Below are positions 38,216 to 50,742 of a stretch of DNA of 64,000 nucleotides, piece after piece. Both the position numbers and the translations under genes were made by a program. Source of the DNA: Helochares maculicollis. Its lineage: Eukaryota; Arthropoda; Insecta; Coleoptera; Hydrophilidae. The stretch's first letter is position 1. Each line of letters starts with the position of its first letter. The notes beneath the pieces are model-generated. The model was not told where the DNA came from, searched no databases, and saw only the letters and a program-made list of their open reading frames with translations. The DNA lies in contig JAWQRO010000018.1 in the NCBI GenBank assembly GCA_033557835.1, positions 17,308 through 81,307 of the forward strand. Direction: 5' to 3'.

Positions 38216-39560
38216 CTATGAGCAAAATGTGGCTTTATAAACAACATATTAGTCCATCATGGTGCGAATTACGTACATAAGTACAAAGATTATTCTATAG
38301 AGTACAATTAAAACTGTATTGCTCAGATAATCAGGTTTTGGGCATGTTATACCAATAACTGTCTGGTATTTTATAGTTTGCTAATAAAAATAAATTTAAA
38401 ATTAGTATTACAATTATTTACTTTTATTTGGATTTTAGGTTTGTTACTTATAGTTGTATTTTGTGTTCCAGTTATAATTATAATAAGAAACATTTCTTTT
38501 TATTGTTTTGCTAATGCAACTGTTTGACCGCTAGTTCTTCAATAGTTCAAAAGTTTAAAAATTTATCAGAAAGAGCTTTTCCTCGAGTCGCATGAATTTT
38601 TTTAAACCTTTGCTTTAGGAACTAAAAATATGAAGAGAATCTTAAAAGTGGGAAACGAAACTTTCAAGGCCTATTATTAAAAAAACTGATTCTCTTAAGG
38701 AGATGGTTAAAAGTGTGGAATAAATCAAAGGTTTTATACTTCTGCTCTGAAGCTTACAAATCTCCTTTAAAGAAAGTTTATAGAAGTGAATATTTCTGTG
38801 CGTCTGATTCATAGACTAATTCTTTTAAAAGATTATGAAAGATGATTACATTAAGAACTTTTTATGCCTGATTTAAAAAGCATAGTTCTAAAGATTGTGG
38901 AACAGATATTTCAGAATTATATAGTGGAAGATTTATTGGCATGGATGATACCTCTCTTTGAAGGGACAAGGAGGCCATTTTGAGCAGACAAAATGGTGGA
39001 AACGCAATATTGAAAATTCTAATTAATGTTAAAATAAATTAATTCTGGTCCTTGGCCTTATAAAAATTCCAAACTCAGAAAAAACAATATACAAATATAT
39101 TTCCAGCTTCTTACAGAGCATTCTAACCTGCAAACAAATGCAGTACGACATCCGATACTCTAGCCAACAAAACAGTTTAACGGTTTCTACATATCATTTG
39201 CACTTTGTGTCGTATGGCATTTACGCCGTTTATGAATTCTACTAAAAACACATCCACAGTAGCGATAATAAAAAATGTATACTACAAAACGACATTTTGA
39301 TTATGAGCAAATATTAAGCATTATTTATAGCTACATTTTTGGTTTCAGTTACCACAAATTACATCAATTTTCTATTTATCTAGCTCAGCACGGAGTTTTA
39401 TACTTACAAAGATGTTAATTTTATTACAGAAATTTATTAATCGTCAATTGGGTCGGGGCCGCTTATGCACCCGCAATACACAAGAATATAATGTCCTCTC
39501 TTAACATAAAATTTCGACTTTTTAACCTGAAACTTTTAATATTCTAATTTATAATCTTAC
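38216..39560. other. Presumed Set2 first intron, no gene seen
   Basis: AT-rich stretch with no supported coding sequence or recognisable transposon; it would be intronic if the 5' exon above is right. Confidence 0.3.
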
Positions 39561-39665
39561 CTAGCTCCAAGACAATGTCGGGGTTTCCGCAATTCTCTTC
39601 GAAATGTAGCTTTTGAGCTAATTCCAGTTTTCTGATTGCATTTTACTGCTTATATGCGGTGTTTA
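39561..39665 (-). other. Set2: Candidate Set2 5' non-coding exon
   Basis: On the minus strand a strong donor (GGAGCTAG followed by GTAAGAT, at 39554-39560) ends a slightly more GC-balanced stretch. The first Set2 coding exon has an acceptor (TTTTGCTCATAG) ending nine bases before its ATG, so an upstream exon is needed. This is the best-looking one. The upstream boundary is a guess. It would place the Set2 promoter roughly 0.7 kb from the divergent mRpL3 start. Confidence 0.35.
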
Positions 39666-40357
39666 GACATAGAGCTACCAACTGCTTAAAATAGAAATTG
39701 TCAAATAATTATATTTTAATTTATTAATATGGTATTTAAATTATAAATTAATGGTATATACTTTACTCAAATTATTATTGGTTATTGTTTGTTCATTTAT
39801 TGCTCCATTGCTAAGGAGGCAACTTTTGGCTTGAATTATATATGTCTTACACGTTGTGGCTAAAGCTACTGACAGGAAAGTTCAACCACTATTGCAAGTC
39901 AAGTCATACACGAGGTTACTAACAAAGTGGCATTAAAACAATATCACTATAAATTTTATTTTATTTTTCAAACATTGTGTTGTTTTTATTTTTAGCTAAA
40001 TTAAATATTAGCACTACAAATAACGCTCAAGATATTTATATGGCCCTCGATATATGGACAAAATAATTGCTTAGCGTTCAATGAAATTATAAGCATCATT
40101 GATAGACATTTTCCATTTTAAGAAATAAAATGATAATGTAATTTACAATTTTATGCTTTTATAATCCAATCTAATAGTAATTCCATTTATGCCTTGACTA
40201 TGAAATAAAATTTGTACATTGTCCAAAAGTGATGTTAAATATTAAGATCTAAGCTTAAATACAAAGTGATAGCAAAGTCACCTTAACCACGATCACATGT
40301 ATCCACTTCAATAAAATATCAGATTTGAATCCTCACATATTAATTAATTATATACAA

Positions 40358-41774
40358 ATGGCTTTTACTCTCAGAACAATTGTAAATCAAACATGCATGA
40401 AAAATTTAGAAGAAAAATTCCTAATGCTGTCGTAAGTATTTGAAAATTTAAAATAAAACTTGCAATTACATAACCTCATTTCTAGAGTAACTGCGGCTAG
40501 CTGCAATCAAATAAGGCACAAAGGGATATTACCGAGGCCCACCTTAAGAAATCCTACTTGGTTCACGAAAAAAACTCGAGTGGTAATTACTTTAGGTACC
40601 AACCAATACAAATTAATCCTTACAGTTAAATTTTGTAGCTCCACAACGAGAACATTACACCTGAAAATTCTGAATTTATTAAAGAAGTAGTTCAAGATAG
40701 GTACGCTCAAGCGGATACTCAATTAAACATCAGTGCGAATGCTGTCGAATGGAATTCAAAAATAAAACGCTCAGGGGTGATTGCCCGAAAAATTGGAATC
40801 TATCCCCTGTGGCTAAAAAATGGACAGAAAATTTCAACGACTCTCTTACAAGTTCTTGATAACCATGTAATTAAATACAGTACTCCAGAAGATTATGAAC
40901 CAGCTCGCAAAGGAGTATTAAGGATCAAAAATAAAAGGGGCTGTCTGTTAATCGGGGCTGAAGCTACTGACCCTACATTGTTAACCAAAGAGTATTGTGG
41001 CTTATTCCAAGACTCGGGAGTCATTCCTAAAAAAATTCTAGCTCGATTTTTTGTTAGTCCTGAGGCTGCGCTACCTGTTGGTACCCCTTTAAATGCTTTG
41101 CATTTCCAAGTGGGGAACTATGTAGATGTTAGAGGAAAAACGTAAGCTTTCCTTTCTTCAATTGAGCATGTTCATTACAAAGCCTTTCATTTCTGTAATT
41201 GTGTATAATTATCCTTTAAAAAATCGTGGCTGTCTTTATTCCGCATGAAAGGAAAATAACGAAAACATCATACAAACTGTTTTGTAGACAAACCTCCTGT
41301 TTTTGTTAGGTATACAAACTAGTAAATTTATTAAACCTTTTTATTTGCAGCATTGACAGAGGATTTCAGGGAGTTATAAAAAGGCATGGATTCAAAGGAA
41401 TGCCTGCTTCACATGGTGTCACAAAAACCCATCGCAGGGGTGGCAACATAGGTGGTGGTGGTGAAAAAGGTAGAGTTTGGCCAGGAACTAAAATGCCTGG
41501 TCACATGGGAAACCGATATAGGATTTTGAAAGGTCTAAAAATCTGGCGAATTAATACAAAATATAATGTGCTTTATGTGTCAGGACAGGGTATAGCAGGT
41601 GCAACGAACTCCATAGTCACCATTTATGACACTGTGCTACCTCTACGACAACCCACAAAACCCCTGCCTGTACCTACTTTATTATCAACAGATAATATTG
41701 ATATTACCGAGGATATTTACGATGAGCAAGTGCATAGATTTGATGATCCTACCATTACATTTAATGAGGAATAG
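40358..41774 (+). CDS. mRpL3: Mitochondrial large-subunit ribosomal protein L3 (uL3m)
   Basis: Core protein of the mitochondrial 39S subunit, near the peptidyl-transferase centre. Four exons: 40358-40431, 40486-40582, 40639-41141, 41351-41774. Phases match and the product is 365 residues (human about 348). The N-terminus (MAFTLRTIVNQ) has no acidic residue and suits a mitochondrial presequence. The ribosomal L3 signature is plain: VDVRGKT-IDRGFQGVIKRHGFKG, the H-G-x-T-K-T-H-R-R block and WPGTKMPGHMGNR. The C-terminal EDIYDEQVHRFDDPTITF also follows the animal mitochondrial form. A polyadenylation signal AATAAA lies at about 41827. It converges on TMCO1, with about 225 bp between stop codons. 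Confidence 0.95.
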
Positions 41775-41826
41775 TATACAGACTTTCTAATTGTAACATA
41801 GGTTGTAAAAAACTTTTGAAATATAA

Positions 41827-41832
41827 AATAAA
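41827..41832 (+). terminator. Candidate mRpL3 polyadenylation signal
   Basis: AATAAA about 50 bp after the mRpL3 stop codon, in an AT-rich tail. Position is typical; use is inferred. Confidence 0.5.
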
Positions 41833-42000
41833 ATAACCAATCATATTTAATTTAGAAAGATTAATAAATGTAGGGTAAAGAAACTTATTGATGTGTGTGT
41901 ATGTATAATACAATTTATTCCAACATGAGCAATTTATTTACAGTAATGGATTATAATGAATTATAAGTTACAAAGGGTAAAGAATTATTCAAAAGACGAC

Positions 42001-42669
42001 TTATTTAAATTGTCCTGAGTTAGGTCCAAGCAAACCATTTCCTTGCTTAGAAGCAGCTCTTGAAGGTGCAAACCCAAGTAGTTTTTGAATGTTTTGTCTT
42101 ATCGACATTGTACATAATATATACAGGAAGATAAATGAGCATTCAGTGTAATCATCTCCAGGCAAGTTCCTATGGCTTAACCCTTGAATCCAAGTGAGAG
42201 GTACAAATGGTAATCTAGCTACAACTCTCCCATCGAAAATGCTGTTGAACATACTTAGTAACGCCGTAAACGCAAAACCAATGGCAAACATAGACTTCAT
42301 TTTAACTAATGATAAGTCTCGGTTGTTATTTTTCAGCCGTTCCTCCTCCCTTTCAATTTTTTTCTTGTGCTGTTTATCCAGTGAATCCCCATGAGCTTCT
42401 TTTCGTTTCTCAACTGGAATTAACATTGCTTGTTACTAATTAATTCGTCTACATTTTACACTCATGTTGTCTATTGACTAGTATCATAACTCGGCACGTG
42501 TATTTGAAACTATAAATTTAATTAACTTACGTCTTTTACTCTGTTTTTCCACCTCAGTTTTCAATTTTTGATACTTTTCTGTTCTATATACCAATAACCA
42601 TGTAAGCCCCTCTCCCAAAAAAGCTGTACATATTGATATAAATACAATAAGCAACGTGTCTGCCCACAT
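42001..42669 (-). CDS. TMCO1: TMCO1, ER calcium load-activated channel / insertase factor
   Basis: Two exons, 42531-42669 and 42001-42413, phase-1 join, giving 183 residues (human 188). TMCO1 is an ER multipass protein of the DUF106 (EMC3/Get1-like) group. It is linked to calcium release from overfilled ER and to the multipass translocon. Visible: a first membrane helix (TLLIVFISICTAFLGEG), a charged coiled coil (EVEKQSKRLEKRKEAHG to ERLKNNNRDLS), then the very conserved MKSMFAIGFAFTAL, MFNSIFDGRVVARLPF, GLSHRNLPGDD and CSFIFLYILCTMSIRQNIQK. Similarity to the vertebrate protein is high throughout. It is divergent from the kinesin gene, with about 440 bp between start codons, probably sharing a promoter region. 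Confidence 0.97.
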
Positions 42670-43108
42670 TTTAATTCAAAAATAATTTAATTACCGACGA
42701 GTCTTTTACATCATCAATTAAGAAATGAATTTGTGAGGTTATGTTTTCACCAGATATGACAGCTCATCGGCATTCGAATTGGGGATTTTGGTTACTACAT
42801 TGAATCAGGGGCAACACTACCCAGGTGGTATTGATAGAGGTACCCTCTATGGACAAGACCAAGTGATTTCTCATGTTACCGCCTTTGCTCAATCATCTGT
42901 CTTTGTTTATTTTACGTTTTGTTTTGTCTCTAGGGCATGAAAATAGTTGGCACCACTTACAGGTATCCGTTATTAACATCTGTAACTAAACAATATTCAA
43001 ATACGAAATAATACTATCAACAGTGTTCAATGTGAAGCAATTTTAAGTTTTGTATTTCAAGATCAACTCTTAACCATTTACTTTAAAGGTAAAGTACAAT
43101 TTAAAGCG
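42670..43108. promoter_or_regulatory. Divergent promoter interval between TMCO1 and the kinesin
   Basis: A 439-bp gap between two start codons on opposite strands. Both promoters and 5' untranslated regions must lie here unless there are distant leader exons. No specific core element was identified. Confidence 0.45.
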
Positions 43109-46100
43109 ATGTCGATTCCAACTACTCCTAGGACGCCCTATGGAATATCCAAAAGATTGGGAAAAGAAAACCATCCTCCTCAAACCCCAGAATGTTACAG
43201 ACATGTTAGTGTAGAGACCCCTGGTTCCGCGAAACGAAGCAGCAGGGAAAATAAGGCGAGCAAATGTGATAAAGTCAGCAATTTACAAGTAGCTGTTCGA
43301 ATAAGACCCATGAATATTCGAGAGCTTAGTTGCGTAGGAGTCTACAACATGGTCAACATCGACAAGGATAAAACTACAATAAGCATAAATACTAGCACTA
43401 ATAATTTGGATCATATGTTCCAGTATGATCACGTATTTTGGTCTTGTGATGAAACAAGTCAAGATTATGATGGTCAAGAAGACGTTTACTTTGCAATAGG
43501 AGAGCCTTTACTTGATAATGCTTTTCGAGGATACAATGCTTGCTTATTTGCCTATGGTCAGACTGGATCAGGGAAGAGTTACAGCATGATGGGGCAAAAT
43601 TTTGGAGATATCATCGACATTGATGTGAATGCAGGTAAGATTATATACATCTATTTAATTGCAATTTTAACAAATCTGTATCTTGTACCAATTAATATTC
43701 GGACTCGGTTTTACATTGGCCTCTATAGGGTTTCTTCTGTAAACTGCATACATTTGAACTAAACTCTGTTCAGAAACCAGTAGATAGTTTAAATACTCTC
43801 TTTATATCTGATATACAGCCTGTTTCAGAATTAAGTTACAAAATTTAAAGGGATGTATATATAAGAAATAATAAGTGATAGGTTTATGTTTGCATTTTGA
43901 GGCATAATTAGTAACTGAGATATTAATTACATGTACATGTTAAGAGCCACTGGCGGTATTCCCTAATACATTGTTGGTGGAAGACGGTCGAATTTTTTTG
44001 CTATTTCAAAGAATTCCCTTCTTGTCTACACTTAATGCAGCTGGACTCGAACAGACGAAATAATAAAAAACCTTGTTGAAAAGGAATACAGACATGCGAA
44101 AAAAGTTAATAGTCTATTAAATTTCAATCGAAGAGGAAAAACAAGGAGCAAATGTGTGGTCAATTTTTAACTAATATTTTCATTTCAATGTATTTTATTC
44201 ATTATTTACGATTATGCTAGTTCGCTAAACTAGAAAGGTATAAGCTTTATTCAAAGAATGACGTTTTTGTTAACATGTAAATCTGTTAAATACGAAATAA
44301 GAAAGAAATGTTCTTTTTATAGTGGCTAAAATCATATAAATGATTAAAGCGCTGACTAGGCTAGTTTAAAACCTACAAAAAAAAACAGCAGAATAAATTA
44401 CAACCATAGCGGGAAGAGAAGCTCCACTTGTTTACTAGGGATTTTATTTGATTCGATATGTTAAATGCAACGCCAGCTAATAAGGTATTCAATTTATAAC
44501 TATTTTACAATGTACTTAATTTGATATTTAACAATTTTTGCATTCTATGTATAATTATTATAGTTTATTTGAAGTTATTTACGTTCCCGGCCCCTCAAAT
44601 CATTTGCCCCTTCTGTCGATATCTGTTAAACCGGGTCACAAATTTATTCTTGTGCATTGAATTTAAGTCACTTTAGATTTAAATGTAAAGAAGTAAAATA
44701 AATCCAATTTGTTATTAACAAACAGGTATTATTGCAATTTTGCACTGACTAATTTTCATTTTACAAATATAAATTAGTTTGTGATGCACAATTTAATTAC
44801 CTTTCTTGGGGCGGAAAATGTTAACGTAAAGTGAAATTTTCGCATGGTCATGCACTGTCTTCTGCAACGGGCCTGAATATAATTTAACTTTAATGATTGT
44901 TTATGTTCTTTTTTCTAATTCTATTTCATAAGGAAGATTTTGCAGTCAAGAACAAGTTTGTGATGTATGATGTAATCGTTTTACTTGCGGCAGAAGATGC
45001 GAAACAAACTTTTTTTGAGGTCACTTTCTGTTTTAAATGATTCGAAAAAATGCGGAGCTATAAAATTTGACTTCAATGATTGTTTATGTTCTTTTTCTGT
45101 TTCTTGTTTAATAAGGCCAGTTTTGTATTCATGAAAAAATTTAATCTCGAGGTTTTGAAAAATCTAACGATGTATTTGATTGTGATGCTATTACTTTTAT
45201 AGCAATAACGGTGCCGTTGTGTCTGCATAATATTCTTTAATCCAGCATGGTCTATTGGCATCATTTCAATTATGCCAGGAGTCCCAAATTAGCCAAATTT
45301 TTAACATTTTTATTTATACTTAGAAAATACCAGGTCATGGTTACATTGGAATTGTTACAGAACTAATTTCCAATATTTAACTCACACTGTAAGAATGCCA
45401 ATGTTATGAAGACCTGGTATTTTCTAAGTATAAATAAAAAATTTGAAAATTTGGCATAATTGAAATGATGCCGTTAGACCATGTTGGATTAAAGAATAAG
45501 ATGCAGGCACAACAGCACCTTAATCTCTATAAAAATATAATATCACAATCAAAACAAAACATTAGATCCATCATAATCACGAGATAAAATTATTTCACGA
45601 ACACAAAACCTTCCTAATATCACAGACAGAAAAAAAACATAAACAACCATTTAAGTAAAATTTAATTCAAGCACGTTGTTTTTTAAATTGGAGATCGAAC
45701 GTGACCTCTAAAGAATATCGCTTTATATTACCGCTGCAAGAAGAGTGGTTACATCATACATCACAAACTAAACAATAACTTTATTCTCGACATTTTTTAT
45801 CATTAAAATTCGATGGCTATTTAAATATCATGAACTACAGTCAATTTCTATCACAATTAATAGTACACATTCATGTTATTGCAATAACAGAAAAACATGC
45901 ACCGCTCCTGTTGCGTCTGTGGTTGTAAATTTATTGCGCTTTGTGTTTTTTGATGAGCATCCATTATAAAGGCATTATTTTGAATTTTTACTTCACCCAT
46001 TTTAATTTTATATCAAATCTCAGCATTCCCGTGTGATTCATCTGAATTCTTTCACCAGCATTGGTACTAATTTAGTAAAGCCCTTCAAAAATCTATGCGG

Positions 46101-47965
46101 TGGAGCACCAATTATCTAGCTATAGTATATGGCCTTATGCATTATATTTAATCAACAGAGCCAGAAAATTCAAAAATTTGATATTCTTCATTATTGATAA
46201 TAGTAGTTCCATATATCATTTCGCAGTCGCAAATGATGAAAAATAGTATGCCAAAGAGTCGTCTTACATATAATTGAAAGGCTAATCTTCCTTTGAAGTG
46301 TGCTAAACTTTCGAAAATGTAAACATTATTATAGGGTTGAAAGACCTTTTTGAATATTTTCCACAAATGGTCCAATATTGGATTTTGTGATTGGACTGTA
46401 AATACTGTGAACGTGCCTAATGTAATCATCTTATTTTTTCCAGGAATAATCCCTCGATTTTGTAAAAGCCTATTTGCTCGCCTGTCAGAATTAGGCCCTA
46501 CTTCAACATCAACTGTAGAAATAAGTTACTTTGAAATATATAATGAAAAAATTCACAATTTATTGGCATCAACACCTGCTTTAAACAGGCAGCCATTAAA
46601 AGTTAGAGAACATCCAGTATGGGGGCCTTATGTAGTAGATTTGACTGTGCATACAGTTAAAAATTATAAAGAATTAAGAAACTTTTTAATGATTGGCAAT
46701 AAAAATCGAGCAACTGCAGCCACGTCAATGAATGATAACTCCTCAAGGTCCCACAGCATATTTACCATAGAAATAAGTTTATCAGATGAGGATGATGACT
46801 CGATTCCTTGCCGAAGAAGTAAAATAAGCTTAGTAGATTTAGCTGGAAGTGAACGGTTAAACAATGTCGGACAGAGTGAAGAACGAATCAAACAGGGTGT
46901 CAGCATAAATAAATCGTTATTGACTTTACGGAAGGTTATTACTGCTTTATCTGAAAAGGGGAACCAATTTGTGCCATATCGAGAATCTGTTTTAACTTGG
47001 CTATTACGAGTAAGTTTAAAAGATTATTTGCTTCGTTGGTGGATATTCTTATTATAAATGTATATTTATAACTAGTTCTTCAATTTGTACATTACTTTTT
47101 TTCTAGGAAAGCCTGGGTGGCAATTCTTTAACTTGCATGTTGGCTACTATTACACCAGCAAGTAGCCATAGTGAAGAAACTTTAGCAACTTTAAGGTATG
47201 CTTGCCAAGCAAGAGCCATTATTAACCGTGCTTGCATCAATGAAAATCCTAATGACCGTCTCATAAGGGAACTAAGGGCAGAGGTGGGGCGATTGCGAGC
47301 TTTACGTTTAGATTATGAAAGGAGTTCTATAGGATCTCTGCCTCATATTAATACATCAACTGAATATGAGCTAGAATTGGAAGATCTTAGGCATAAGTTA
47401 TCTGATAAAGAAAGAGAACTTTTAGAAGCACAAACAAGCTGGGAGCAAAGGTAATTTATATTAGCATTAAGAAATTAAATTGAATGCCAGATCATAAATA
47501 TAACTTCACAATATTCTAACAGTAAAATTAGTCTCTTATATTAAGTAAGCATGTTTTAATAAAGAGTGTATAATTTGAAGGTTTATGGAGACTAGAAGAC
47601 AACAATTGGAAGAATTAGCGGAAGCAGAAAGGCGAAAGGAAGAATTGGAATCACATGTAAGAGTGTTATCAAAATTTGAAGAGGAAGTTCACATCTCCCC
47701 ATATCGAAGTGATTTTTTAAAAGAAGTAGAAAATGTTTTACATGAGGACAAAAAGAAAACGTCAGTGATGAGCAAGTCATTCATCACTGAATCGATGAAT
47801 CAAATTTTCGATTTGTTGGGTGGTTTACGACCTGTTGTTGATAATAATAGTGATGAAAATGTCGTTTTAAGTTTTGCTAAAGCCAATAAGGCATTACAAG
47901 CGTTTGAAGCTGCTTTAAATTCAAGTGTGAAAACAAACCAAAAAACTGTAACTTTTAAATTGTAA
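43109..47965 (+). CDS. Klp38B: Kinesin-3-type mitotic motor, Klp38B/KIF14-like
   Basis: Microtubule motor. Four exons: 43109-43634, 46444-47009, 47107-47450, 47581-47965, phases 1, 0 and 2, giving 606 residues. The N-terminal 58 residues are basic with Thr-Pro sites (TTPRTP, PPQTPE), as in mitotic, CDK-regulated proteins. The motor follows: P-loop GQTGSGKSY (150-158), switch I NDNSSRSHS, switch II LVDLAGSER, and the motor end ESLGGNSLTCML to LRYACQARAI. The neck reads NENPNDRLIRELRAEVGRL, as in KIF14/nebbish and other kinesin-3 members. After it are two short coiled coils, and the protein ends TVTFKL. Known Klp38B and KIF14 are about twice as long or more, and the FHA domain is not seen. The subfamily assignment is therefore likely but not certain. 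Confidence 0.85.
44940..45780. repeat. Long inverted repeat in kinesin intron 1
   Basis: Two arms of about 390-420 bp face each other across a loop at about 45361-45389. Next to the loop, GAAAATACCAGGTC on the left pairs with GACCTGGTATTTTC on the right. Further out, TGTGATGTATGATGTAA near 44960 matches the complement of TTACATCATACATCACA near 45755. Arms have diverged by small indels. No transposase is inside. It is probably a foldback or MITE-type element. Confidence 0.75.
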
Positions 47966-48667
47966 ATTACAAAAGGTTTATCTATTCATAGATTTAAAGT
48001 TTTTTAGTTCAATTTTATTAAATTACGACATTTTATGATCTCGAATACTGTGGTTTTAAGTCTGAAGTAACATATTTTAGTAAATTTTACTTCTTCTGTA
48101 CAGCAAGTTGAAAATACTTGTTTTAAATTTATGTATATAATTTGTAAAATTGTGATTTTACTAGACTAGTTTAGTTTGTTTTATAGTACCCATAATTTTT
48201 GTACTATTTTGTAACTTATTAAACTAAGCATATATGCATATTGTTGTATACATTGTTGTGAAAAAAGGTCAAAATATAATTATTTAAATATTTCCTTCAT
48301 TATTTATATAAATAAACATTTATGTTTATTCCAAAAAGTTTTTGATGCGGGATTTAATTTGAGTATTAAATTTTACATACATGGTGTAGATGTAGTCACC
48401 AGCTAGATCCAAGACATTAGATAGATCACTAGAACAACTTGGTTTAGAACAGCAAACAGATCTGTGCAACACAACATTAAATAAAGACAAGAAAAAAAAT
48501 TAAGAGTGTTGTCAGCGTTTCTAAGAATAAAATACAACCTTGGGTTTCAATGGATTTGGCTATAATAAATCCATTATTCTAACTGTTAATTTCATCACTG
48601 AAATAGAGAGAAAAAATGTCAGAACTTTTTACTACATACAGTATACATTATTTATATACCATATTTT
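47966..48667. other. Kinesin 3' untranslated region and intergenic
   Basis: AT-rich. An AATAAA at about 48311, roughly 350 bp after the kinesin stop, is a plausible polyadenylation signal. No gene was seen. Confidence 0.4.
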
Positions 48668-48903
48668 ATTGGTTTGGTGGTCGATTTATGATTAAACCAC
48701 TATCTAGTAGGTTAAAATGTTTAATTAGCTGTTATTCTTTACGGTTTCGCTTCATAATTGAAGTGTCATTTCTTTTTAATTCACATTAATGTAAATTAAT
48801 AAGAAAAATCACTTCTAACGAAGTGAAACTGTAAAGAATATCAGCTAATTAAACATCTTAAGCTACTAGATACCTTTTAATCATAAATCTACCACTAAAA
48901 AAA
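48668..48903. repeat. Palindromic MITE-like element
   Basis: A 236-bp near-perfect foldback. The left arm from about 48671 (GGTGGTCGATTTATGATTAA ... TTAATTAGCTG ... ATTCTTTAC) pairs with the right arm ending about 48900 (GTAAAGAAT ... CAGCTAATTAA ... TTAATCATAAATCTACCAC). The arms meet at about 48785-48795 with almost no loop. No coding capacity. It looks like a non-autonomous DNA transposon. Target duplication is unclear. Confidence 0.8.
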
Positions 48904-49391
48904 TATAAATGAATATTTTCCTGAAACATTGTATCAAATTTAAGATTTTCTTTTTAGACAAGCAATCAATCATTATTAGTTTTCGAATTGAAAAGATACA
49001 AAACATCTTTTATTAGCAGCTCTAGTTTTCTATTTTCTCCAAATTATTCAAATGCAATGAAAAGACGTAATTTTAGTCACGCAAAAAAAACTGCAGACAA
49101 CTGCTAATTATTATTATGTATTAAATTTCAGGATGTTAGATCATTTCTATATGCCAGTATAGAAATATTTTTAAAATTGCAAATTAAAAGAATTTCTGCC
49201 TGCTTCTTTAATTTAATGAGTTGAATTTGTTTTGTATGCCTTCTAATGCATATTGTATTATCAATTGGGATTGTCCGGTTTTATTGATTTTCAAATTCAT
49301 AAATATAACAGTTTTTATTTTCATTAATTAAAAAAGCAAATTAAATGATGTCATACAAATGTGGGTATTTTATTTTCTATTATAAATTACA
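48904..49391. other. Intergenic / 3' flank, no gene seen
   Basis: AT-rich sequence downstream of the DUF2039 gene on its strand. Nothing recognisable. Confidence 0.35.
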
Positions 49392-50006
49392 TTAATCACT
49401 TGCTTCTTCATCACTATCTCCTTCATTACCGGCATCATCTTCCTCATCACTGAAATCAAAATCAGAAAAATCTTCATTTCCTTTATTGAGTTTCAAGGTA
49501 TTTAATTTTGCTAGCAAATCATCTTTAGTCACTTGTTTTTCTTGAGGGACTTCCGAAGCCGCATCTTCTTTTTGTTTCTTGTTCATGTATCTAATAAAAG
49601 TTCTCCTTTTTCGCTCTGGCAAAGTCTGCAACAATTGTTGCAACTCGTTATCCAATTTAACTTGCTCTTGTTTACTTGGAATGCTTTGAATGATTTCCTT
49701 GGATTGGCAACATTTTGTGCATAATTTTAATTTTTGCCCACAGTCTGTACACATAACATGATAAGCTTTCTTCACTGTCTTTTGGTTGCATTTCACGCAC
49801 GTTTTTGGCTGAGTTAATGGCTTGTATTTTTTATATTTAATTTTCCATTCTATTATTTCCTTGCATCTGCTGCATACATCACTTACATGGATACTGTTGA
49901 TGAATTTGGTTTTGTGGCTTGTATCGTGGAGATTATTTTTAAATGCCGTTTTATTTTTGTATTTTTGAGGTCTGCTTCTTGCGGTATTGCCTCTTTGAGA
50001 AGACAT
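49392..50006 (-). CDS. DUF2039 protein, C9orf85-like
   Basis: A 204-residue protein of the DUF2039 family (PF10217; human C9orf85), whose role is unknown. It begins MSSQRGNTARSRPQKYKN, the family's very conserved N-terminus; the five in-frame codons before it are cut off by an acceptor (TTTCTTAG) four bases upstream of the ATG, so there is probably a leader exon. Four CxxC pairs (CSRCKE, CVKC, CTDC, CTKC, about residues 45-115) suggest a zinc ribbon or paired zinc knuckles. The rest is a Lys-rich helix (PERKRRTFIRYMNKK) and a highly acidic C-terminal tail (FSDFDFSDEEDDAG...). An RNA-linked or nucleolar role is imaginable from composition only. Confidence 0.88.
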   Translation of the reverse strand: MSSQRGNTARSRPQKYKNKTAFKNNLHDTSHKTKFINSIHVSDVCSRCKEIIEWKIKYKKYKPLTQPKTCVKCNQKTVKKAYHVMCTDCGQKLKLCTKCCQSKEIIQSIPSKQEQVKLDNELQQLLQTLPERKRRTFIRYMNKKQKEDAASEVPQEKQVTKDDLLAKLNTLKLNKGNEDFSDFDFSDEEDDAGNEGDSDEEASD

Positions 50007-50024
50007 AGTCCTAAGAAATAACAA

Positions 50025-50742
50025 ATAATTACAATTAAATCATTATAATAAGTACTATTTTTTTTGAGTTGTTCAGCATACAATAATCTAGCAGATCCTC
50101 ACTTTCCATTCTGTTAGATTTGAAGTCTCCAAAAAGATCAAATCTGACCTAGCAAACTACTGCCTTTACAGCCAGCCATACCAATAATACAACCTACGTC
50201 TTTTGAAATGTAAATGAACTGTATCAAATTGTGTATTCATCCATTTTGTCTAAAGAAACCCAAAACTTGTAAATATTCGACACATTTTTAGTTACAATGT
50301 TGGTAAAATAACAAATGATGAATATAAATCAAAGTTTTATGAATAAGCAGAGACTAGAGCTAGATGGGATTTCATAATTTTACACCTTTTTGATTAGACT
50401 AGATTAACTAAGGAGTTATTTTTATTAATGACCCTCAACACACACAACAAAGTAACTCTTTACTAAAAACACGGTTACAATTATGTCCGCATTTTGATGA
50501 ACAAAAGAGTGTCACCACATAATAAGACTTCATTGATCAGATTGAGTACTCACAACAGCACAAAAAATTTAAACAGAAGGTCAAATTGTGAAATGGAAAG
50601 ATTGGCGAAAGTAGTATAAAATAGTAGCACATATATTTAGATACATACTTCTACAGCTTAACAACATGAAAGTACGCAAATAATCTAACATTTACAGATA
50701 AAAGAAATCCACTCCGGTTGATGTATTTTATTACTTATATTA
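50025..50742. other. Intergenic, no gene seen
   Basis: Holds the presumed leader of the DUF2039 gene and the 3' flank of the DIABLO-like gene. No other feature was recognised. Confidence 0.35.

Noticed and set aside
45073..45264. Minus-strand 63-codon frame in the kinesin intron
   Set aside because: Lies in one arm of the inverted repeat and has no recognised domain.
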